Source: JAEZBP01 sp963832725
GTDB taxonomy: Bacteria; Myxococcota_A; Polyangia; Polyangiales; Sandaracinaceae
DNA: 64,000 bases
Assembly: GCA_963832725.1 (NCBI GenBank)
Contig: CAWHVG010000003.1
Location: forward strand, 434,001 to 498,000
Direction: 5' to 3'
The notes under the pieces were generated by a model. It had not been told where the DNA came from. It made no database searches and saw only the letters and a list, made by a program, of their open reading frames with translations. Below, piece after piece: positions 12,169 through 20,065 of this stretch. Made by a program: the position numbers and the translations under genes. The first letter of the stretch is position 1, and every line of letters starts with the position of its first letter.

Positions 12169-13121
12169 CAGAAGCGACCCTCCACGCCGACCATCGCCTG
12201 GGTCGGGTCCACGTGGATCTCCACCCTCAGCGGCGCCACCGCCTCGACGATCACGGCCCCCGCCAACGCGGCGATGCCCAAGCCGAGCAGGATTCCGCTC
12301 TGCACGCCGAACTGCACCCGGGCCTGGCAGCCGACGTTCTCGATGACGTCCACGCACTGACCGTTCGTCGAGAGCGTCTGCAGCGGCGAGATGAGCGCGA
12401 TGACGCCGCCGATCGCCAGGCCGCCGGAGATGAGCCAGTTGAAGGGGCTCGGCTCGGTGCGGGTCGGACCGCGCGGAACCTGCGCTGCGTCGGGATCCTC
12501 GGGCACGCCGAGGTCGATCTCCACCGCGCTCTCCTCCATCGGCTGCACCGTCACCGTTCGCTCGCGAGGCGCTCCCTCGCCGCCCCCAATCCGCACGCGG
12601 TGCTCGCCCGCCCGCACCATACGCCGGAGGGGGCTCTCGCCCGCCGGATCCCCGTCGATCTCCACCCGGGCGCCCGGCGGCTGGGTCCGCACCATCAGAA
12701 AGCCGGAGCGACGGGGGTTCCGCCTCTCCAGCGCGTCTTCGAGCGCGGCCCCCGACGCCGCGGCGAAGCCGGCGTCACCGACCATCGCCACGGCCTCCCG
12801 AGGGTCGCCATCGGCCGGGACGAGCCGCACCCGCACCTCGGAGTGCCCGCCATCACCTTCCTCGACGAAGACGAGCGCCACCATCTCGGCGCCCGCCTCG
12901 TGGGCCATCTCGGTCGCGCAGGCGTCCTCGTCGCATTCGGGGCCGTCGGGCGCGCGCACCAGCCGCATCCCGCGCTCGGCCAGCACCTCGATGGCCCCGC
13001 TCCGCGCCCGCTCCAGGGCATCGCCGGGGACCGCCGCCGGCGGTACGAGGACGACGGCGCTCTGCGCGGCGGCGAGCTGAGGCACGCAGCAGACGAGGGC
13101 GGCGATGAGTACGACGCGCAT
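12168..13121 (-). CDS. PEGA-domain secreted protein
   Basis: A 317-residue envelope protein with a Sec signal peptide (MRVVLIAALVCCVPQLAAAQ). Residues 20-135 form an alpha/beta region with a Cys pair ('CDEDAC') that may sense or bind something. Residues 140-200 are a PEGA domain: 'FLMVRTQPPGARVEIDGDPAGESPL' is the typical 'V.S.P.GA.V.IDG...G.TP' strand. Near residues 230-300 are two hydrophobic segments ('LISGGLAIGGVIALISPL' and 'GILLGLGIAALAGAVIVEAV') suggesting membrane insertion. PEGA domains are common in myxobacterial surface proteins; the ligand is unknown. It is coupled to the lipoprotein that follows. Confidence 0.7.
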   Translation of the reverse strand: MRVVLIAALVCCVPQLAAAQSAVVLVPPAAVPGDALERARSGAIEVLAERGMRLVRAPDGPECDEDACATEMAHEAGAEMVALVFVEEGDGGHSEVRVRLVPADGDPREAVAMVGDAGFAAASGAALEDALERRNPRRSGFLMVRTQPPGARVEIDGDPAGESPLRRMVRAGEHRVRIGGGEGAPRERTVTVQPMEESAVEIDLGVPEDPDAAQVPRGPTRTEPSPFNWLISGGLAIGGVIALISPLQTLSTNGQCVDVIENVGCQARVQFGVQSGILLGLGIAALAGAVIVEAVAPLRVEIHVDPTQAMVGVEGRF

Positions 13122-13246
13122 CGGTGGCCGGCATCATGTCATGGCCGCCGGCGCTCGCCACGTCGGGACCGCAGCGTGCGAGCCGGCCAAAATGGGGCGA
13201 CGCTTCGAGCGTGATCCGTTTTCGCCGGGACCGACTCCTCGAGGGG

Positions 13247-14464
13247 GTGAGCGATACGACCCGCCGGCGGCGGTCCTTGGGGCTGGATCTGGCGGAGGCG
13301 GCGCTGGCGGCGGTGGACGCGGAGCCGGCGACCGAGCGCGCCATCGCCCGCCTGGAGGCCAGCGGCGAGCGTATCGACGGAGCGACGGCGTTCGCGTTCG
13401 GGAAAGCCTCGGTGGGCATGGCGCGAGCTGCTTCGCGCTGGGCGCTGCGGGGCGGGGTGGTGATCGCGCTCGAGCCCGTCGCGCTGCCAGGGTTGGAAGT
13501 GCTCGTGGGCGCTCACCCGGAGCCGGCTTCCGACGCGGCGCGGACCGGCTCCCACGTGCGGGAGAGGGCGGCGGCCCTCGGTCGGGCAGATGTCGCGCTC
13601 TGCCTCGTGTCGGGAGGTGGCTCGTCGATGCTGGAGCTGCCCCGCGAGGGCGTCGAGCTCGGAGACATTCGTGATACGGCGCGCCGGTTGATGCGGGCCG
13701 GGGCGGACATCGGCGAGCTCAACGCGGTGCGGCGCGCCCTCTCGCAGCTCAAAGGTGGGGGTCTGGCGGCGGCGATCGCGCCCGGGAAGGTGTGCAACGT
13801 GATCCTCTCCGATGTGCCCGGGATCGGCCCCGAGGTCGTGGCGTCGGGGCCCACCTGCGCGCCGCCGAAGGACGCGCCGGATCCGGCGGCGGTGCTCCGG
13901 CGATACGGGCTGTGGGCCGGCGCGCCGGCGCCGGTGCGCACGGCCGTGTCGGCTCCGGCGCCGGCTGTGTCGACCTCGATTCGAACCGAGGTGGCCGGCG
14001 ACACGAACACCGCCCTCGGCGCGCTGATCCGGGAAGCGGCGTCGCGCGGGATCGAGCTCGAAGCACGCGAGGACGTGATGCGGGGCGAGGCGCGCGAGGT
14101 GGGCGCACGGATCGCCCGCGACACCCGACGCGTCGGTTTCGGCTGGGGCGGCGAGACGACGGTCACCGTGCGCGGAAGAGGTCGGGGCGGGCGCAATCAG
14201 GAGCTGGTCCTCGGCGCGCTCGCGGCCGGGTGGACGGAGGGGCTCCTGCTCTGTTTCGGGACCGACGGGGTGGACGGCGCGAGCGACGCCGCGGGCGCGC
14301 TGATCGACGCGGAGGCCGCGGGGGAGGCGGCGCGGCGCGGGCTGAGCCCCACGTCCGCGTTGGCAGACAACGACTCGGACCCCTTCTTCCGGGCGCTCGG
14401 CACGCAGCTCGTCACCGGACCGACGGGCACCAACGTGGCGGACCTCTGCCTCTATCTGCCCTGA
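13247..14464 (+). CDS. Glycerate kinase, MOFRL/GckA family
   Basis: A 405-residue kinase of the DUF4147/MOFRL type, which phosphorylates glycerate in serine, glyoxylate or tartrate metabolism. The N-terminal half has 'AFGKASVGMARA', 'GAHPEPASDAA' and 'LCLVSGGGSSMLELP', with the Gly-Ser-rich phosphate loop. The middle holds 'GELNAVRRALSQLKGGGLA'. The C-terminal MOFRL domain shows 'GGRNQELVLGALAA' and 'FGTDGVDGASDAAGALID'. These blocks are diagnostic. GTG at 13247 follows a G-rich ribosome-binding stretch and gives the usual family length; an ATG at 13124 is the longer alternative. The pathway is not defined by the neighbours. Confidence 0.85.
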   Translation: MSDTTRRRRSLGLDLAEAALAAVDAEPATERAIARLEASGERIDGATAFAFGKASVGMARAASRWALRGGVVIALEPVALPGLEVLVGAHPEPASDAARTGSHVRERAAALGRADVALCLVSGGGSSMLELPREGVELGDIRDTARRLMRAGADIGELNAVRRALSQLKGGGLAAAIAPGKVCNVILSDVPGIGPEVVASGPTCAPPKDAPDPAAVLRRYGLWAGAPAPVRTAVSAPAPAVSTSIRTEVAGDTNTALGALIREAASRGIELEAREDVMRGEAREVGARIARDTRRVGFGWGGETTVTVRGRGRGGRNQELVLGALAAGWTEGLLLCFGTDGVDGASDAAGALIDAEAAGEAARRGLSPTSALADNDSDPFFRALGTQLVTGPTGTNVADLCLYLP

Positions 14465-14521
14465 CGGCCGGTCCACGCGCAGGCTCCGACCAACGTGGCG
14501 GACCGCTGTTTCGAGCCGCTC

Positions 14522-15670
14522 CTAGAGGGGCGCGGCCGCGGCCAGGAGCGCCCGCAGCTCCGGGATCGAGACCGGCTCGTCGTCCAGCTTGGGCAGGCGC
14601 AAGCGCAGCCGGGCGGCCCCGACCGCCGGAGCGGCGAACGCGCCCATGGCGTCCTCGAGCTCCTGATTCGTCTCGACGAGCTCGCGGCGCAGCGCCCGGG
14701 CGGCGTCGATGGCGGCCAGCGCAGCGTCGCGCGCGTCGCCGGCGTCCGGCCACGCCGCGTCCAGCTCCTCGGCGGAATCGTAGTCGGTGCCCGCCGTAAG
14801 CGGCGATCCGTCGAGATTTGAGACGAACGCGCGGTTGAAGAGCAGGGCCCGGAGCGGCACCTCGCGGCCCAGCAGTCCGTCGCGCAGGTAGGCGGCGTCC
14901 GCCAGGTGGGTCGTCTCCGGCGCCGTGACCAGCACGAACGCGGTGCCCTCCGAGCGGAGCGCCTCCTGCGTGCTCGCCGCGCGCTGCGCGAAGCCTCGCC
15001 GGAGGTGGAAGAAGACCTCGAAGAAGCCCACCAGCTCGGCCACCATCCAATCGCCGACCAGCGCGCCGAAGAGGCGGATGGCCACCTCGCCGCCCTTGGC
15101 GCGGAGCCAGGCGGCGGCGCCCGCGTCGATGCCGCCGAGGAACGCGCCCAGGACCCGCTCGTCGAGAAAGCGGAGGAGCCGGCCGGGGGCGTCCAGGATG
15201 TCGAGCGCGCTGCGGGTCGGGGGCGTGTCGAGAACCACCAGGTCGTGCTCGTCGCGAGACAGGACGTCGTAGAGCCGCTCCATCGCCACGTAGGCGTGGG
15301 AGCGGGCCAGCGTGCGGGAGAACGACTGATAGACGCGGTTCTCGAGGATGCGGGCGCGGGCACGGGGATCGTCGGTGATGCGCTCGATCAGCGCGTCGTA
15401 GCTCGCCTTGGTGTCGAGCATCGCGGCGTCGAGGGAGCCGCCGTGCTCGCCCGCGCCGGCTACGGGCCGGAGCCGGTCGTCGAGTCCGTCGAGCCCCAGC
15501 GCGTCCGCCAGCCGTCTGGCCGGATCGATCGTGAGCACGGCGACCCTGCGCCCGCGGGCGGCCGCCTCGAGCCCCAGCGCGGCGGCGAGGGTGGTCTTGC
15601 CGACCCCGCCGGGCCCGACGCACACGATCAGGCGGCGGTCGTCGAAGATCGACGCGGCGTCGAAGCTCAC
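14522..15670 (-). CDS. ArsA/Get3-like ATPase, Rv3680-like subunit
   Basis: A 382-residue P-loop ATPase of the ArsA/Get3 family. Walker A is 'GPGGVGKTT' at residues 19-27; Pro replaces the signature Lys of the deviant ArsA motif. The switch segments 'LTIDPARRLADALGL' and 'HDLVVLDTPPTRSALDILDA' are intact, the latter carrying the DTPP Walker B. The pattern 'ILENRVYQSFSRTLARSHAYVAMERL' closely recalls mycobacterial Rv3680, remembered and not searched. The GTG start overlaps the stop of the upstream paralogue, which resembles Rv3679. In mycobacteria those two form a complex linked to envelope glycerol metabolism and stress tolerance. No arsenic-resistance or tail-anchor gene is nearby. Confidence 0.82.
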   Translation of the reverse strand: MSFDAASIFDDRRLIVCVGPGGVGKTTLAAALGLEAAARGRRVAVLTIDPARRLADALGLDGLDDRLRPVAGAGEHGGSLDAAMLDTKASYDALIERITDDPRARARILENRVYQSFSRTLARSHAYVAMERLYDVLSRDEHDLVVLDTPPTRSALDILDAPGRLLRFLDERVLGAFLGGIDAGAAAWLRAKGGEVAIRLFGALVGDWMVAELVGFFEVFFHLRRGFAQRAASTQEALRSEGTAFVLVTAPETTHLADAAYLRDGLLGREVPLRALLFNRAFVSNLDGSPLTAGTDYDSAEELDAAWPDAGDARDAALAAIDAARALRRELVETNQELEDAMGAFAAPAVGAARLRLRLPKLDDEPVSIPELRALLAAAAPL

Positions 15671-16620
15671 GCGGCACCCCCGGCGCGTTTGCCGAGCGCC
15701 GCGAGCGCGCGGGCGTCGACGCGCCCTCGCAGCCTGGGCAGCTCGACCCGCGGCAGGCCGAGGGCGTCCAGCCGGCGCAGCTCCTCGCGACGAGCGCGGT
15801 GCGCGCGGGCGGCGCGGCGTGCCAGCACGAGATCGTCGGTGAGCGCCGGGCTCGGTCGGTGGGCGAGGATGGCGTCGATGCGGGCCTCGGTGCGCGGCGG
15901 CAGCGGAGGGGAGGGCACCTGATTCACGTAGAGCGTGCCGAGCGACACGGCGTGCTCCGCCCGCAAGCGCGCGCAGAGCTCCAGCGTCTCCTGGACCGGC
16001 AGCTTCCCCGGCAGTGTGACGAGGTGCAGCGACGTGCCCGCGTGGTCGGAGAGGAGCGCGGCGAACGAGTCGAGGAGCATGCGGACCGGACCGGCCGGGA
16101 CCAGCCCCTGGAAGACGTGCGGGAGCTCCAGGAACATCAGCGCGTGGCCGGTGGCGTCGAAGTCCACCAGCACCGGATGCCAGCGCGGGACGCCCACGTC
16201 GTCGGCCTCGGCGAGGAGCTGCTCGATGCGCCACAGCGTCAGCACCTCGGGGACGGCAGGGGCGGCGTCGAAGAAGCGCCGGAAGGAGCGGCTGCGCGCG
16301 ATGCGTCGCGACACGGCGCGCACGGGCACGTGCTCGCGGACGTACTCGGCGAGCGTCCGATCCAGGTCGACGTTCGTCGCGTGGACGCCCGGAGCGACCT
16401 CGATGGGGTCGTGGCCGATGTCGGGGACGTCGAAGATGGCCTGCATCGAGGCCCGATGGCCGAGCTCGACCACCAGGGGGCGCAGCCCGCGTCGCGCCGC
16501 CTCCATCGCGACCGCCGCCGCCACGGTCGACTTGCCCACGCCGCCCTTGCCGGTGAACAAGGACAGCCGCGGCGTGAAGGGGTCCGTGCTCGTCACCGTG
16601 CTCGTCGCCGCGCTCGTCAC
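15667..16620 (-). CDS. ArsA/Get3-like ATPase, Rv3679-like subunit
   Basis: A 317-residue partner of the gene downstream. It carries the true deviant Walker A 'GKGGVGKST' at residues 24-32, with the signature Lys that senses nucleotide across the dimer. Next come 'LRPLVVELGHRASMQAIFDV' and 'HPVLVDFDATGHALMFLELP' (switch/Walker B region), then 'LHLVTLPGKLPVQETLELCA', which is close to Rv3679 as I recall it. The first 16 residues are a Ser/Thr-rich leader; the ATG at 16620 is the first in frame and a shorter form from an internal start cannot be excluded. Stop and next start overlap by four bases (GTGA), so equal amounts of the two ATPases are expected. It probably forms a heterodimer. Confidence 0.82.
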   Translation of the reverse strand: MTSAATSTVTSTDPFTPRLSLFTGKGGVGKSTVAAAVAMEAARRGLRPLVVELGHRASMQAIFDVPDIGHDPIEVAPGVHATNVDLDRTLAEYVREHVPVRAVSRRIARSRSFRRFFDAAPAVPEVLTLWRIEQLLAEADDVGVPRWHPVLVDFDATGHALMFLELPHVFQGLVPAGPVRMLLDSFAALLSDHAGTSLHLVTLPGKLPVQETLELCARLRAEHAVSLGTLYVNQVPSPPLPPRTEARIDAILAHRPSPALTDDLVLARRAARAHRARREELRRLDALGLPRVELPRLRGRVDARALAALGKRAGGAA

Positions 16621-16675
16621 CAGAGAGCGATAGCAAAAGGGGCGCCGGTGCGCCCGGATGGCGCGTCCGAGTCGC

Positions 16676-17290
16676 TCAGGGATTGTCGGTGCGGGCGCGG
16701 ACGCGGGCGATGAACTCCTCGCGGGTGTTCACGCGCGGGAAGGGCTCGTCCGGCACGGGAAGCCGCAGCGCATCGCAGATCGGTCCCCATCCGTCCTTGG
16801 CCGTCCACTCGAGGAGCCGATCGCGTGGCGCGGTGGCGCGGACCTCGGCGTTGTGTGCCTCGAACGCGGCGATGGCCTGGTCACGCTCCTCGGTCGCGCT
16901 GGTGAAGCGGTTCGCGAAGAGGTCCCGCATCATCGCCGCGTGCTCGCTTTCGGCCCGGCGCCGCACGGCGAAGATGGTCTCGCTCGCGCTCTTCCACCAC
17001 GATTCCGGGGCCCGCGTCGAGAGCAGGATCAGCGCGTCGGGGTAGGCCTCGGCCAGCTCCCGCCAGAACGCCGACGCGGGCCAGTCCACCGCGGCGCCGT
17101 AGCCGTCGAAGAGGGCGTGCCAGTCGGGCATGTCGCCGCGCGCGGCGTCGTGCCAGACGGGGATGTGCTCCGGGCGGCGGAACACTTCGCTCATGTGGTA
17201 GCAGGGCGCGCCCAGGAGGCGTCCGAGCGCCTCCCTGAGCGACGCGGTTCCCGTTCGGCCGAGGCCGGCTCCGATCACGCGCAGTGACAT
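16676..17290 (-). CDS. Sulfotransferase family protein
   Basis: A 204-residue enzyme of the Sulfotransfer_4 type. The PAPS 5'-phosphosulfate loop is 'GAGLGRTGTASLREALGRLL' near residues 7-26, immediately followed by 'GAPCYHMSEVF', the family's substrate-side motif. 'YPDALILLSTRAPESWWKS' contains the 3'-phosphate-binding strand with the conserved R and S. 'LLEWTAKDGWGPICDALRL' near residue 165 is the family's C-terminal WxPLCxFL-like motif. It would transfer sulfate from PAPS to a small metabolite or glycan; the acceptor is unknown. It stands alone between the ArsA pair and the divergent UbiA gene, 96 bp away. Confidence 0.8.
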   Translation of the reverse strand: MSLRVIGAGLGRTGTASLREALGRLLGAPCYHMSEVFRRPEHIPVWHDAARGDMPDWHALFDGYGAAVDWPASAFWRELAEAYPDALILLSTRAPESWWKSASETIFAVRRRAESEHAAMMRDLFANRFTSATEERDQAIAAFEAHNAEVRATAPRDRLLEWTAKDGWGPICDALRLPVPDEPFPRVNTREEFIARVRARTDNP

Positions 17291-17386
17291 CGAAGCGAGC
17301 GTAGCACCGAGCGGTTCCGCCGACCGGGCGCGTCGCCGTCGCTGCCCGGCGATGCGGCCGAGGCACGCCCTGCTACCGTACCGTCG

Positions 17387-18289
17387 ATGTCCGCCCGGGC
17401 ATGGCTCCGCGCAGCACGCCCGCTCGCGCACGTGAACATCGCGCCACCGCTGATGCTGGGCCAGGCCGCGGCCTGGGCGCTCGGGCTCGGGTTCGAGGCC
17501 TGGATGGCCGCGCTCGCGATGGGCTTCGGCGTGCTCGACCACCTCTTCATCGTGTTCACCAACGACGTCGCCGACCGGCGGGCGGACGCGCTCAACGAGA
17601 GCCCGACGCTCTTCTCCGGCGGCTCCCGCGTGCTGCAGCAGGGCGCGATTCGGCCCCGCACGCTGACCACGGCGGCGCTGCTGGCAGCGCTGTCGCTGCT
17701 GATCCTGTCGATCGTCGGTGCCCTGGCCGGCCGGCCCTGGCTGCCTCTCTTCGCGCTCGCGGCCATCGCCTTGCTCGCCGCCTACAGCGTGCCGCCGCTC
17801 CGGCTCTCCTACCGCGGCTACGGCGAGCTCCTGCAGGGGCTCGGTGTCGGCCTGGTGCTGCCGCTGGTCGGCTTCTATTGCCAAGCGGGCCGTCTCGACG
17901 TGGCACCGTGGCCACTCTTCGCACCGCTGGTCCTCCTCGGCTTCGTGTCGAACATCCTCACCGCGTTGCCGGACACCCCGGCCGATCGCGCGGCGGACAA
18001 GCACACCTGGCCCGTCCGTCGCGGCGAGATGCGGGCGCGGCGCGACGCGCTCGTGCTCCTCGGCGTGGGGCTGATGCTGGTCTCCCAGCTCGGGCCGCCG
18101 CTCTCCCCCGCCTGGACCGCCGCCGTCGTGGTGCCGCCCGCCATCCTCGCGCTGGGCGCGCTGCGCTACCTGCGGCGCGCGGACGCGAAGAGCCGGGCCG
18201 ACTGCCTGCGCTTCGTGGGCCTGGCGGCCGGGGCGATCACCCTCCTCCAGCTCGGGTGGACGGCGGCGCTCACGCTCGGCGCTCCGTGA
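17387..18289 (+). CDS. UbiA-superfamily prenyltransferase (MenA-like), copy 1
   Basis: A 300-residue integral membrane enzyme with eight or nine hydrophobic segments. Both Asp-rich motifs needed for Mg-prenyl-diphosphate binding are present: 'FTNDVADRRAD' near residue 52 and 'LPDTPADRAADKHTW' near residue 195. The second, 'PD..AD...K.T', is closest to 1,4-dihydroxy-2-naphthoate polyprenyltransferase (MenA). It would attach an isoprenoid chain to an aromatic ring, in menaquinone, haem O or a specialised lipid. It converges on the kinase-UbiA-unknown operon, which carries another enzyme of the same superfamily. No other quinone gene is in the window. Confidence 0.83.
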   Translation: MSARAWLRAARPLAHVNIAPPLMLGQAAAWALGLGFEAWMAALAMGFGVLDHLFIVFTNDVADRRADALNESPTLFSGGSRVLQQGAIRPRTLTTAALLAALSLLILSIVGALAGRPWLPLFALAAIALLAAYSVPPLRLSYRGYGELLQGLGVGLVLPLVGFYCQAGRLDVAPWPLFAPLVLLGFVSNILTALPDTPADRAADKHTWPVRRGEMRARRDALVLLGVGLMLVSQLGPPLSPAWTAAVVVPPAILALGALRYLRRADAKSRADCLRFVGLAAGAITLLQLGWTAALTLGAP

Positions 18290-18347
18290 GCGCGTCGCTC
18301 TCTCGTCCGCGCTCGTCTTCGTCCGCTCGTAGTCGGCCGCGGCGCGA

Positions 18348-19127
18348 TCAGCCGTGCTCGGTGGACGGCGCTCGCGCTTCGCTCTTCCCGAGTCCGAGCG
18401 CTCGCGCGCGGGCCTCGCGCTCTTCGGCGAAGGGGCGGTCCCAGGTGGGCTCGCCGTCCGGCAGCCACGCGCGGACCGGCACGAGATCGCGGCGGGCCAG
18501 GTCGCGGTGCAGCCGCAGCTCTGCGCTCGGCTCGCGCGAGAACGCGAAGGGATTGCGAGGGCGCGCGTCGCCGAGGCGCGGGTACTTCGCGTCGTCCCGC
18601 TCGATCAGCTCCAGCAGCTCGCCCCCGCGGGCGCGCATCGATCGCAGAAAAGCGAGATCGAAGGGGCCGATGCGCCGTCGGCCGGACGGATCGCGGCGCA
18701 CCCACTTCGCCCAGTCGAATCCGTAGACGAAGTCGTGCACGTAGCGAAAGCGGATGGGCGTGGCGCGTCCGAAGAGCGCGTGCAGCGAGACCACCTCGCC
18801 GAGCGCCTCCCCCACGTGCGCGGCAGGATCGCCTCTGCCAGCGGCTTCGCGCAGGACGCTCGCCGCGAGCCGATCGAGATCCCAGAGCAGGTTGCCGGGG
18901 AAGTGCGTGCGCACCGACTCGACGACGGCCGACAGGCCCTCCGCCCAGGTCCGCGCGGTCCCCGGCCGCATGGTTGCCGCGCGCGGCAAGAGGGCCCGTC
19001 CGAGGTTCGCGAGCGAGCTGGCGCGCTCACGGGCCGGATCGAGGGTGAGCCACTCGACGCCTCGGGCGGCGAGGCGCGCGTCCGTCGCGACCAGCGTGGC
19101 CAAGGCCGTCTCGGCCTCTGCGCTCAT
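18348..19127 (-). CDS. Conserved-looking protein of unknown function, last gene of kinase-UbiA operon
   Basis: Not recognised. A 259-residue soluble protein without signal peptide or membrane segment. It is mostly helical, with a conserved-looking central block 'LLWDLDRLAASVLREA', 'VSLHALFGRATPIRFRYVHD' and 'FVYGFDWAKWVRRDPSGRR', then 'FDLAFLRSMRARGGELLELI'. The aromatic-rich YVHDFVYGFDWAKW segment near residues 135-150 is the most distinctive feature. The tail is Arg/Glu-rich. Its ATG overlaps the stop of the UbiA gene (ATGA), so it should be made in step with it; it may assist or regulate the membrane enzyme. That role is inference only. Confidence 0.55.
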   Translation of the reverse strand: MSAEAETALATLVATDARLAARGVEWLTLDPARERASSLANLGRALLPRAATMRPGTARTWAEGLSAVVESVRTHFPGNLLWDLDRLAASVLREAAGRGDPAAHVGEALGEVVSLHALFGRATPIRFRYVHDFVYGFDWAKWVRRDPSGRRRIGPFDLAFLRSMRARGGELLELIERDDAKYPRLGDARPRNPFAFSREPSAELRLHRDLARRDLVPVRAWLPDGEPTWDRPFAEEREARARALGLGKSEARAPSTEHG

Positions 19128-20065
19128 CGACCTCCCAGCACCACGTGCCACCACACGAGCAACATGCCCGCCACGAGCGCTCCGCGCCAGATCGCGAAGT
19201 GCAAGGCCTCCTTGTAGACACGCTGCGCAGCGAACGCGTCGGTTCGCGCGGCCTCGCTCCGCCGCCGCATCGCCACACCGTAGAAGACGGCCACGAGCGC
19301 CGGGATGACGCCCACCCAGAACGAGAGCGGACCGACCAGACCCGCCAAGGCCCAGGCGCCCGCACCCGCGAGGACCAGCGCCTCGCTCGCGCGGCGCGCC
19401 GCGCGGTTGCCGAAGAGCGTGACGAAGGTCGTCTTGCCGCCGCGCCGATCGGAGCGCTCGTCCGCGAGCCCGCTGGCGATCGCGCTGGCCAACGCGAAGA
19501 GGCCGAAGCCGGGCAGGAGCACCAACCCGGGGCTCAGGATCGATCCCGACGCCAGGTACGACTGCATCCACGGCAGCGCCACGCCGACGCCGAGCGCCTC
19601 GAGGAGCTCCCCGCCGCCGCGGTAGTTGAGCTGCAAGGGAGGCAGCGTGTACGCGACGAAGACGGCGACCGCGGCCACGCCGAGCAGGCCGAGCCCGGGC
19701 CGATGCAGGGCGTGCTCCGCCAGGAACGCGACGGCGACCGCGAGCGAGGCTGCGGCGATGGCCGCCAGCAAGAGATGGGTGGCGGGGAGGATGCCGTCGG
19801 GGATGGTCTTCGGGCTCGTCTGCTTCGGGAACATGCGCCGCTTGATCGCGTCCACGTCCCGGTCGCCCCAGTCGTTGGCGAAGACGATGAAGAGCAGGTC
19901 GAGGACGGTGAAGACGAGCCCGAAGAGGAACGCCTTCGGCGAGGTCCCGCCGCCCGCCACGCCGATCGCCTGGCCGAGCAGAAAGGGCGTCAGCAGCTTG
20001 GGCCAGCTCGCGGGCTTGGCCGCGAACTTCCACCGCTGTGCCAGCGAGAGCGACCCGGCCCTCAT
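19124..20065 (-). CDS. UbiA-superfamily prenyltransferase, copy 2
   Basis: A 313-residue membrane prenyltransferase. Motif 1 is 'FANDWGDRDVDAIKRRMFP' near residues 62-80 and motif 2 is 'GLADERSDRRGGKTTFVTLF' near residue 200; both Asp clusters are intact. About nine hydrophobic segments lie between and around them. Motif 2 is of the 'D..SD...GK.T' UbiA/MenA type. The ATG at 20065 overlaps the kinase stop and its own stop overlaps the start of the unknown gene downstream, so kinase, prenyltransferase and unknown protein form one coupled operon. It differs clearly from the UbiA protein at 17.4 kb and is not a recent duplicate. Confidence 0.83.
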   Translation of the reverse strand: MRAGSLSLAQRWKFAAKPASWPKLLTPFLLGQAIGVAGGGTSPKAFLFGLVFTVLDLLFIVFANDWGDRDVDAIKRRMFPKQTSPKTIPDGILPATHLLLAAIAAASLAVAVAFLAEHALHRPGLGLLGVAAVAVFVAYTLPPLQLNYRGGGELLEALGVGVALPWMQSYLASGSILSPGLVLLPGFGLFALASAIASGLADERSDRRGGKTTFVTLFGNRAARRASEALVLAGAGAWALAGLVGPLSFWVGVIPALVAVFYGVAMRRRSEAARTDAFAAQRVYKEALHFAIWRGALVAGMLLVWWHVVLGGR

